Under the pieces are notes generated by a model, which did no database searches, had not been told where the DNA came from, and saw only the letters and a list, made by a program, of their open reading frames with translations. A stretch of 64,000 nt of DNA from Proales similis (lineage: Eukaryota > Rotifera > Eurotatoria > Ploima > Proalidae), in the NCBI GenBank assembly GCA_019059635.1, contig JAGVRJ010000010.1:1118501-1182500 (forward strand), in the 5' to 3' direction. A program made the position numbers and the translations under genes. How positions within the stretch are numbered: position 1 is the first letter of the stretch; each line of letters opens with the position of its first letter. Below are positions 39,915 to 49,101 of this stretch, piece after piece.

Positions 39915-40639
39915 TTTCTCTCTTTCAAATTTGCTTCTCTATTCTTACTCAACCGATCGAAATGACCGGTCATCTCAACTTCTTATAAGAAATTTATTTG
40001 ATTTCCCGACGGTCTGTCGAGAGGATAAAAATTCCGAGACGAGGGGAGAAGCAAGATGCCAAATGGCGTCATTTCCAACATGCAATTCGCTACTGGACAT
40101 TCAACTTGCCGTATTTGATTGTTTCATCACTACTGACCAACGAGCCAAGTTGCGTTCAGGTTTTTCAGCTCATGCAGATTGCCGACATCCCTTGAGGTTA
40201 CGCGCCCAATCAGACTCGAGTGCCGGACGAAATCGCGATTGGCAGCCATGTGAACTGGCAGCAGAGTACGTCGTCTCTATTCACCGTAGCGTCTGCGTTC
40301 AAACAGCGTTTTCATTTTGCACTCGCCAAGCCTGTGCTCACGTCGATTCATTCAATCGGTTGAGCGGTCTTTATCAGGCGCAACCTATCGCTGTCATTGC
40401 GCGTTCTCGTCTCTGCTCATACAAACAGGCCGAAAAGAACCAAATTGGACTTGGAGGAGCAGAGTGAAAAATAAGTGTGGCGTGTCTTATTGCGTCTAGT
40501 CACTGGCATTGTCACCATGGAAACGGACAATTTGAGAAAAAAAGGAGTTTCGTGTTGAAGATCCCGGTTGGATAATTGAGAGGTTGAGAATCAGAGTGCG
40601 CTGCTCCGCTGAGAATAAAACGTAATTTTTGAGAGCAAA
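39915..40639. promoter_or_regulatory. Bidirectional promoter region USH2A / RSPH10B
   Basis: 725 bp between two divergent ciliary genes. It contains one perfect X-box (40511-40524), which may serve both. The plus-strand open frame within it (about 39998-40467) has no recognisable domain and overlaps the USH2A start. Confidence 0.6.
40511..40524. promoter_or_regulatory. X-box (RFX site) upstream of RSPH10B
   Basis: GTCACCATGGAAAC fits RYYNYYATRRNRAC at all 14 positions. It is 116 bp before the RSPH10B ATG and about 600 bp from the USH2A ATG. Confidence 0.75.
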
Positions 40640-43600
40640 ATGCCCAAGGGAAGAACCAAGACGAGCGAAGAGAGCTCGAAGAAGAAGAAAAAGAGCGGCA
40701 TGACCGGCAACGAAGAGGCCGAGCTCTCTGAGCTAAAAGAAGAGTCGAAAATCATCGAGCCGGAGCCCGAAATTCAACAGCCAGAAGCACCTGAGGAGCC
40801 TGTCCAAGAGGATGTGCAGATTGTCGTGCCGCCCGCCCAAGTCAAGTACGAAGAGCCAATTCTAACCTCAATAATCGTGGAAAGGTGGGCTCTCGCTAGT
40901 GAACTGATAGCAAAAGCAACTCACATTAGATTGACTCAAGCTACGAAGGCGAGAAGGAGAACGGCTATTTTCAAGGATGCGGCCGAGCGGTCTACTCTGA
41001 CGGAAACGTTTACGAAGCAAGTGAAGCAGCAGCATCTGATCTTTTAAAGCGATTTGTTTCAGCTTGCACTCGAACTCAAGGGCAATTTCGAGAAAGGAAT
41101 GATGGACGGAAAAGGCAAATACACCTGGACGAACGGAGTCACTTACGAGGGCGACTTTTTTCTGAATGAGATCACTGGCTGGGGAGTTTACATTTGGATC
41201 GACGATTTGTAAGTGGAGCAAATCTGTTCACCAAGTTTGATCCGTTTAAAATGAAGATAACACAGTGGCAAACAGCTGGCAATCTACGAAGGCAACGTTG
41301 TTCGCGGTCTCAGACATGGCTTTGGCGTGTTCAAGGTTACTCAAGGATCGACCATTTACTCGGGCGACTGGCACATGGGCAAACGAACCGGAAAGGTAAA
41401 GATTTGAAAGAAACTTCGATTCGAATTTGGGCTGAAATGTGGCCTCAAAGGGCAAAATGATTTATAACGAAGACGGGAGCTCGTACTACAAAGGCGACTG
41501 GATCGAGAACAAAAAGTTCGGCTTCGGCATTCGGCTCTATCCGTCAGGTAAAATCCGCTTCGAGTCCGCTGTTTCAAGTAAGAAATCATTGACGAGCAAC
41601 AGGAAACAAGTACGAGGGCATGTGGGTGAATGATGTGCGACACGGCCACGGCACAATGGAATGGTTCGACCGTGGCCAGATGTACAAAGGCCAGTGGGAG
41701 GACGGCACGCAAGTAAGCTCTAGCTGTTCAGCGCACAAAGGTCTCGGGAAAGGCTCAAATTTGTTTTGAAGAACGGCGTGGGCGAGCACAGCTGGTTTGT
41801 GAGGCGCGTCGACGACACCCAATACGCGCTGTACAATTTCTACTTTGGCCAGTTCAAAAACGGCAGACGAGAGGGCGAGGGAAAGTTTGTGTATGCGAAC
41901 GGAGCTCAGTACGAAGGCGAATGGAAGAACAATTTAAAGCACGGAAAGGTAAATTGAGCGTCAAAGTCTGCGCGGTCAACTTACGCTGACACTCAAAAGG
42001 GCAAATACACTTCCAAGGACGGCGAAGTGTACGAGGGCTTTTTCCAAAACGACAAAATGACAGACGACTCCAGTTTTATGAACATGAGCCAAGTGCAAGT
42101 CGAACTTCATCAAATGAACATTCAGCTCAATCCGGGTGAGTTAGTAGAGAGCTTGAGAACAGGCTGAGTTTGAGCTGAGAAGCTGCTTCCTCTCTAAAGC
42201 GAGCGTCACTCTCAACATGAATGAACTGAGAAGCAAGTCACAGAGTTCAGCTAGAAGACGAGACGCACAAGACTATCAAAAGCTTGAGTTGAGCTTGAAG
42301 CCAGTCCTGAGCTACTTGGAGACCAGCGAGGCCGGCAAGCAGTTCGAAGTGGAGCAAGTAAGTTACTCGGTAATTAACTCCCTGCTTGAGCAACATTTTC
42401 AAACCTACCTGCCTAGGCCCACAAGACCGTGGTCAGGTATCTCGAACTCTTCAAGCAAGTCTACCGATTCTACAGCAAGCTCGGCTTGGACGGCAGTCGA
42501 GACAACACCTACATACTGAATCGGATGCAACTGTGGCGTTTGATGAAAGACTGCCGCACTCATGTGAACGAGAAAGCTCTCACTCTCATGGACTTTGACC
42601 GGCTTACAAGTGAGGGCAGCGCTTGTGCGATTAAAGCTTTCCTCTAAAACACAGGCAAATCTAATCGCAGGCACAAATCCGTCGAACGACTGCCATTGTC
42701 CATACGACAAGATCTTGATGAAGGACTTTTGCGCCTATTTGATCATAGTCGCCTATCATTTGTTCAGCGATGAGTTCAAGTGAGATTTCTGTCTCTGATT
42801 GCCAATTCAAATTGAAAACTCCATTCTTGTAGCGGTGACATGATTCTGGCCAACTGCCTGGAGAAGCTCATAGTCGAGCATTTGCTCGTTCATGCTTGCA
42901 ATGTCAGAGGGCATTTTTACGAGGGCAACGCTAAAACCATGAGCCTAATGGACTACATGATTAGATCCTATCAAGTCTATAATTCTGTATGTGCGCGTAG
43001 AAAAGCGCCGCCCAATGACATGAGCATGAAAATGCGCACCTTTCTGCATCAAATCAACGAGCTCGGCTTAATTGGTCCCGACTCGCTCAGCTCAAAGGAT
43101 GTGATCGACGTGCTGGCAGAAGACAACTCGGCCGTAAAAGAAGACGAACAGTTCTACAACCTTGAACTTGAGGTGAGCCTCACGTCTTTGAACTCTCTGC
43201 TTAACAAGCCTAATCCGGCTCATCTCTTTCTCCTGTCGCTTGAGTAGATGACGTTCTTGGACTATTTCGAAGCATTGATCGGCTGCGGAGTAAAATTGAG
43301 AAACAACTTGGAGAGTAGACGAGCAATCGAAATTCTCAAAAGCAAAGAAAGAGAATCACAGAGCAGTGAAGCTCAGAAGGAACCGACAGCCTCGAAAGCC
43401 GACGCCACAGACTCGACAGTTCTGGGCAAAAGCGCGCGAAGTGTGAACTCAATCCTGCCGCCGGCCAGCAGGAACACAGAGTCGGGCAAAAAAGGTAAAA
43501 CGACCAAGAGCTGTTCGAAGCCTAATTATAATCGAACTGAAGACCAAGAAATGGCCGAGGACAATTTGGTGGAAGTTGGAAGCGAGCAGTTGGCCAAAGG

Positions 43601-43808
43601 AGCTCAGTTGGCCGGTGAATCTCGTCAAGAAACAGCCGAAATTGAACTGAACCAAGCGGTCGAGACAGAGATTCTTTCAGATCGCTTCGAGAACGAGCTT
43701 AACAATTGGATCGTTCAAAATCATGCATTTTTCGAACAGAGGTTCTTTCCGTCGGTCGAAAAGTGCCTGCTGCTCAAGCAGACAATAAACAGAAGTCTCA
43801 CTCTTTAG
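40640..43808 (+). CDS. RSPH10B: Radial spoke head 10 homolog B (MORN-repeat axonemal protein)
   Basis: Component of radial spokes in motile cilia and flagella. The start at 40640 opens a Lys/Glu-rich leader. About nine MORN repeats follow over 40930-42060: YEGEKENGYFQGCGRAVYSD; GNFEKGMMDGKGKYTWTNG; YEGNVVRGLRHGFGVF; YSGDWHMGKRTGKG; YKGDWIENKKFGFGIRLYPS; YEGMWVNDVRHGHGTMEW; FGQFKNGRREGEGKFVYANG; YEGEWKNNLKHGKGKYTSKD. The C-terminal half (42210-43808) is the helical region seen in RSPH10B, with an acidic low-complexity stretch and a stop TAG at 43806-43808. One intron (41017-41080) starts with GC instead of GT. The extreme C-terminus could instead be spliced to an exon at about 43809-43866 and end at a TGA there. 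It diverges from usherin and has an X-box. Confidence 0.92.
41017..41080 (+). other. GC-AG intron in RSPH10B
   Basis: The donor is gcaagt after ...GTT TAC GAA and the acceptor is ctcaag before GGC AAT TTC. Joining at phase 0 gives VYEGNFEKGMMDGKGKYTW, a perfect MORN junction. A GT donor 4 nt downstream would break the frame. Confidence 0.8.
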
Positions 43809-44291
43809 GTTTCGAGTCGAGGAGAGCGCTTTCGTTAAAATAAATCGGCTGCACGACATCAAGGTCTGAATTTGATTGGGTGCGTCTGCTATTTGTTGAG
43901 TTGAGATTTTCAATTGAAAATTAAACCGCAAACAAAAGAGGCGTTGAAAACTGCGTCGATGGCCTGAAATATTTTCATTTTAATGGATGAATCATGAATA
44001 AGTAGGAATACAGAGAGAAAGGGAGAGAAAAGGAGAGAAAGAGAAAAAGAGAGGTGCATGCCTGATATCCCAGTTGCGACGCATAATCTCGATAGTTGAA
44101 TTCAGAACCAGTCCTTGAAAATTGCTTAATTACCCGCCATCGAGCATAAGCACAAGGTGAAGTTTATGACAACGCAAACAGCCCAATCTAGACGGTTTAT
44201 GAATGACGTCAAGCCAACTCGTGATTGGTGAATATAAGGTGCTAAGCCGCCCAAGAATTGAAACATTTTTTTCTTTAATTCAACCAAACCG
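43809..44291. other. Intergenic region between RSPH10B and the orphan membrane-protein gene
   Basis: 483 bp holding a purine-rich GAGA stretch (about 44008-44053) and a compact promoter at its right end (CRE 44204-44211, ATTGG 44224-44228, TATAAGG 44233-44239). Confidence 0.6.
44204..44239 (+). promoter_or_regulatory. CRE - inverted CCAAT - TATA promoter of the orphan membrane-protein gene
   Basis: TGACGTCA (44204-44211) is the perfect palindromic cAMP-response element. ATTGG (44224-44228) is an inverted CCAAT box. TATAAGG (44233-44239) is a TATA-like box 53 bp before the ATG at 44292. The spacing is that of a classical inducible Pol II promoter. Confidence 0.6.
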
Positions 44292-45212
44292 ATGAATATA
44301 AATGCGCTTGTGCGATTGAGTTTAATTTTGGCAGGTGGGCCTTGTTTATGCTAAAGGCCAACTCGGCGGCTCTAATTTGGGATCGATCGATTAAGGGACT
44401 CTGGCGATCTGCTCGGGCGCCCGTGGAGGCTTTCGCGGCGGCATACGAACAGGCACGAGGAGAACTGGAGGAGGGTCGACGATTCGCAGCGGCACACGAA
44501 CTACTTACCGAACCGGCTTCACATACACGCCGTCAACTGGATACAGATACAATGGCTTTTCGGGCGCTCGCTTCGGAAGCTCAATTAGCCGAACCACTTA
44601 CTGGCCGGTGCGTCGAGTTGTTTACGGCTACACGTTCTTCTACCTGCTGTCAAGCAGACGAAATTACCGACACGTGAATGAACTGGGCCAACTCGTAGCC
44701 GACAATGACACTGATGTCGCTTCGAACATTGTAAGTCGAGCTTAGTGCCCTTGTGCAATCACCCGATTTAATGTGATCCATCCCCTCAGCTCATCAGTGA
44801 TAAATATGCCAAAACGAGTAAGTGAGCTGAGGCAGAAAAGTGCGACTCGTCGTTTTGAAAGAGTTTTTTTTTTTAACAAATCAAAGAGCTTTCGGACGAC
44901 GATGACAACTACAACTGTACAATGAACGACCAAGTGCTGGCCAGCTGCTTTGAGCCGACTGACATGGAGCAGGACAACGGAGACGCCATGGACGGAGCTT
45001 GCTGTGAGAACGCTGACACCAACGCGGCCGTCTGCTGTGTTGTCTCACTTGCCGAGGAGTTCAATCAAGCTCAGACTATAGTGAAGTAATTCTTGCTGTT
45101 CGCTTGACTCTGTGACGGTCTTTTAATTCAATCTGAAACTAGAAACATCCTCGTTTCGGCGGTTGTCCTTTTGTTGAGTGCAAGCTTCCTTGTTGTTCGA
45201 CTCATGCGCTAA
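44292..45212 (+). CDS. Unrecognised secreted/membrane protein, RG-rich, five exons
   Basis: Rebuilt from splice phase; no single open frame shows it. Exons are 44292-44334, 44396-44730, 44790-44817, 44887-45085 and 45143-45212; all introns are GT-AG and phases agree (675 nt, 224 aa). It has a signal peptide (MNINALVRLSLILAGTLAIC), a Gly/Arg/Thr/Tyr-rich basic region (GARGGFRGGIRTGTRRTGGG, then TTYRTGFTYTPSTGYRYNGF), and a hydrophobic aromatic patch (RRVVYGYTFFYLLSSRR). Next come an acidic stretch (LSDDDDNYNC) with an N-glycosylation site at NCT, six cysteines as C, C, CC, CC, and a C-terminal hydrophobic helix (NILVSAVVLLLSASFLVVRL) ending at MR. The C-terminal helix could be a TM anchor or a GPI signal. 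The layout faintly recalls prion/Shadoo proteins (RG-rich N-terminus, hydrophobic patch, C-terminal anchor), but I claim no homology. Function unknown. Confidence 0.78.
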
Positions 45213-45396
45213 TTTCGGTCTTGAAGACCTATTTTTTAATTCGCTTTTTCCACGCCCGGCCATACATATATACAATCAAAGAGATTTTTCAAAAAAGTTC
45301 AACAAAGCTTTAGAGTCTGTTTAATTTGATAAAGGCGATTGAATTTGAATTGGTATTCGGCATATAGGCAAAAGTTTACGCAAAGATGGGTCAGAA

Positions 45397-48300
45397 CTAG
45401 TTTCGTCTGGCTTTCGGCTTTTTCGGCTTTGCGTTTTGTTTGAGGAGCGGCCTCTTTGTGGCTCCAGTCGGGGCAGCGTTCGGTTTTTTCTGGCCAGTAG
45501 CCTCAAAAAAGTCATCGAGATCCTCGAAATCGAACTCGTTCAGCATTGACACGTCCTTGCTCGATTTGTTTATAAACTCGAATATTTGCTTGGCGTTCTT
45601 GGAGTTGCCGACTATTTCGTTAAGCTTCTCTTCGCTCAACTGGCACAGCTCACGCAAGTCAGTCACGTTCTCCATTATGTCGTTTACGTTTTTTGAGTTT
45701 ACGCCCGGAATTTTCAGAAGCAAGTCCTTTAGTCCGTTTGAGAACGCATGAGAGAGAGAGAGAGCAATGAAGATTTGAATTTTGGATTTACGGTCAATAT
45801 TGGATTGAACTTCATGTCCTCTTTCATTGTGACCTGGTCAGTTTTGATTGACATGGCGGTCTGAGAGTCGGGCTGAGGAGCGCCTGCTTTCAGCTCCTCA
45901 AAGATCTCGGCCGTCTCGCTTGGACTCGAGCACCAGAGAATGCGAAGTTTGGGAAAGTGCATCGTGAGCAGCACAAGCTTCGAGCTCGTATGCTGCACAT
46001 TTATCTCACTGCTTGCCAGGGCCTGATAACTCTATTGTTCAAGAAAGATGAGTGCTTTTCGCTATTTCTCTCTCAGATTGTCAATTATTACGTTTAACTG
46101 AAACGGCTTGTTCTGGTCGAACTCGATCAGAAGTATGGGCGTTTTGTAGGAGCGACACATAGCATTCGACTGATTGTACAGGCGGCCGTTTGAAAGCGAC
46201 TCGATCAAGTCGTTTATGCTTTTCCTCTCCACGCAGATCGCCGGCGTTAGGACGTAATCGCCCACCTCGAGGGTCACCGGCTCAATTTGAAATCCACGTT
46301 TGTGCAGCAGAGCAGGCAGCTCACTTCTGAACTCTCTCATATCAACAATGACCTTGGGCTGGTCGCCATTGGCCTCTGCCGTCGTCGTTGAGGCCAGACC
46401 GCCAACTCTGGTGCTCACTTGCGAGCGTATGCTGGGCCGGTCTTGGCTCAAGAACTCGGACAGATCTTGCTTGCCCTCTTGTTCTTGTGTGACTATCATT
46501 GACTTGTCGAAAATGAATCAGTCAAGTTGTCAATGAGACGAGAGGAGAGGGATCGACTTACGGCCTTTTCGCGAACAAGCATTTCGAACGCTTCCTTCTC
46601 GCTGCGGATTGTGGTCAAGTACTTTTGCTCTTCGATCGAGTTCGTGTACATCAGAAAGTAGACTCGCATGGGCAAATGAAAATTCAGCGCTTTGTAGACT
46701 TCGAGCTGCCGCACGAACCAGAGCTCGCTGTCGTAAAGCACCACGTACTTGGGCTTGACGCTGAACAGCAGCTTGATCAGCGAGATTTTCTGTCTAGTGC
46801 CACCGTCGAAAGCGCTCACGAATAAATTTGTCTTTTTGGTGGTTTGCTGCTGCTCTGATTTGTCGCATTCTGCATTGTTTTCCTCTTCTTCTTGCTGGTC
46901 ATCTTGCTCGTCTTGACCGTCCTGGCGCTCGCCCACCTCTTCTGTGTTGTCCTCCTCATCCATGCCCGATTCTGTTTGTTTGGAGCTGCTGCTGCTGCTC
47001 TTTGCGCCCTCACGCATCATCTGAGTCAACGTGACCGTCTCTTTTTTCCTCAAATTCTTTTTACTGGCGAGTATGCGTTTCACTTTTGAATTGGATCGCA
47101 TCTGATCGATCTCCTCTCTATCGATGGGCTTGAGCACCATTTTGATTATGAACTCGTCGTCTTTCTCCTGAGTATCAAATACACCGGCCGGACTGAGCAC
47201 ATCAAACGAATCGTATTCGGCCTCATCTGCTTCGTTCGATTCGTCGCCCGACTTTACCAGCCGGGTGAGCCGGTTATTCAATAAAAACTAAATCGCAATT
47301 AGTTTCTTTTGTCCATTCAAATTCCCTCGACAGCTCGACTCACGTGTTTTATTTGAGAACAAGTTCGATCGTCGTTGGCAGCGATCAGTATGTCGATGCT
47401 CTCCTCGCCAGGCACCTGATCGTTGCCGATCTCTTCAAGCACTTCGCGCAGTGCTTTCAGCTTCGGGCTCTCTTCAATTATTCGATTGACGATCTCTAAT
47501 GTGAACGAATTAGACTGCGCGCCGATGTGGCCGTTCTCGGTCTGAGATGGTCACCTTTGCTCTTTTTTGCGAAAGCGTTTCTGTTGCCCAAGTCCGCCTT
47601 GCTGAGGCTTTTCAGGTCGGTGCCGTACACTCTGAGTCTGGCCTTGGAAAAGAGCTCGTTGGCTGCGTCCAGAAACATCCAGCCACTGCTTCGACCCATT
47701 TCTTTCTCATGCGATCTGCTCGCGCAATAGCTCGTTCAGTCTAGCCTCTTGACTGGGCCGTTCGGGCACTCACCTGATACAGTTGAGCATTTTGTAAAAC
47801 GTGATGCAGTCGTATTGGGTCAAGTAGCTTTCAAAATGAGATTTTTTTTTTAATTCGAATGAGATTGGCTGCGTTGGACTTTGTACTACTAGAGAAGCAG
47901 ACGGAGTGTGCGAATGTCTTGGAGCAGCTGTTTAGGCTTGGAGCCAAGCTGGTTCCATACAGGCTCGAGCTGTGATTTGACAATCCGGTCGAACGGTTTC
48001 GATATCACCGACTCCATAGTCAAGTAGTCCTGATCGATCTAGAATAGGTGAGGTTGTTCAGCCTCGCCCGATGGCCACTAAGCTCAAGAGGCAAAGTCTA
48101 TTTACGTAACTACAGCAGCCTTTCAGCTCTTGGAGAAGCACGTTTATGATGTCAAGGAGAGCCATTTGAATGCAGTTCGAGTTCTCGCTTAGTCCGACGT
48201 GAATTTCGACCAATTCTGGCTGCTCGCGGTTATTGGTGCCGATCGATCGCTATGCTTTCACTCACCTTGTGTCTGGTGAGCTCTGACTCGATTTCGACGT

Positions 48301-48926
48301 GAAATCGTGGATATAGGATGAGCTTGCCGACAAACAGATTTTTCATTACTCGATCGACTTTGCAAGAGCTCTTGGTGAAGTAGACCGGATTGTCGGAGAA
48401 CGCTTTTATGAAGCCTTTCTTCAATTCGAGTTGAAATTGATCGATCACATCTCATTCTATGATCGGTCACTCTTGCTACCTTGTTCTTCTGTCTGAACAT
48501 GCGCAGAATGAAGCTCTCCTGACACGAGTCCATCACTCTGTGAGCGTTGTAGACGAGTATTCCGTTTATGAGCTCGATCGGTATGCGCTCGGTGAGCATG
48601 TCAACCACGAGAATACGCGAAGTGACAAAGAAGCAGCCGCCGTTCAAGTAGGCTTGAGCGCGTTCGTTCTGCGTGTGCGTCTCGGTTGTGATTTTGACCG
48701 GCAGCAATTCATCTTCTGCCTGACAGGCCTTCAGCCTGGTCATGAAAAACTCCTCCTCGGCCTCGTGAGTGTTGAGAATCATCACCAAGTGCGACGCGTG
48801 TGAGTAAAGTTTGATGAAGTTGAAAAAGATGCGCTCAATGCTCAAGCCCTCGGCCATGATCAGCAGTGAATCGTTGGTGAACACTTCTGTGTACAGATTG
48901 CTCTCGTACTCGAGCAGCGTTGCCAT
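45397..48926 (-). CDS. ERCC4: DNA repair endonuclease XPF
   Basis: XPF is the catalytic half of XPF-ERCC1, which cuts 5' of lesions in nucleotide-excision repair and acts on interstrand crosslinks. I chose the ATG at 48926 (MATLLEYESNLYTEVF); the frame opens 6 nt earlier with TTG. The N-terminal part is the inactive SF2 helicase-like domain (LIMAEGLSIERIFFNF; FFVTSRILVVDMLTERIP; GILVYNAHRVMDSCQESF). A variable acidic linker lies near 46980-46850. The nuclease domain (about 46400-45800) has IVDMREFRSELP, LEVGDYVL, the catalytic VERKSINDL (ERKxxxD) and LLIEFDQNKPF. The C-terminal tandem HhH domain (LLKIPGVNSKNVNDIM; EIVGNSKNAKQIFEFI) binds ERCC1. A basic tail ends ARRN at a TAG at 45397-45399. 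It lies tandem to and downstream of LIG3. Confidence 0.95.
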
Positions 48927-49101
48927 TTTCAAATGTCCTCTTCCCTTCTTCTTTCTATTCAGATTCCATTCGAATTATTCTCTCTCTCTCTGTAGTGTGC
49001 GTTCACAGTCAGTTCGTAGCGACATGCGTTTGACTTTTCACTTGGACAACAAACAATTTATTTTTTTATAAAAAAGTTTTGTTCTTTTCTCTGCAGAGAA
49101 G

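Noticed and set aside
39706..40467. Plus-strand frame of 253 codons
   Set aside because: It overlaps the usherin start on the opposite strand and the shared promoter; no recognisable domain.
44157..44172. X-box-like ATGACAAC half upstream of the orphan gene
   Set aside because: Only the right half fits; the left half breaks the consensus at two positions.
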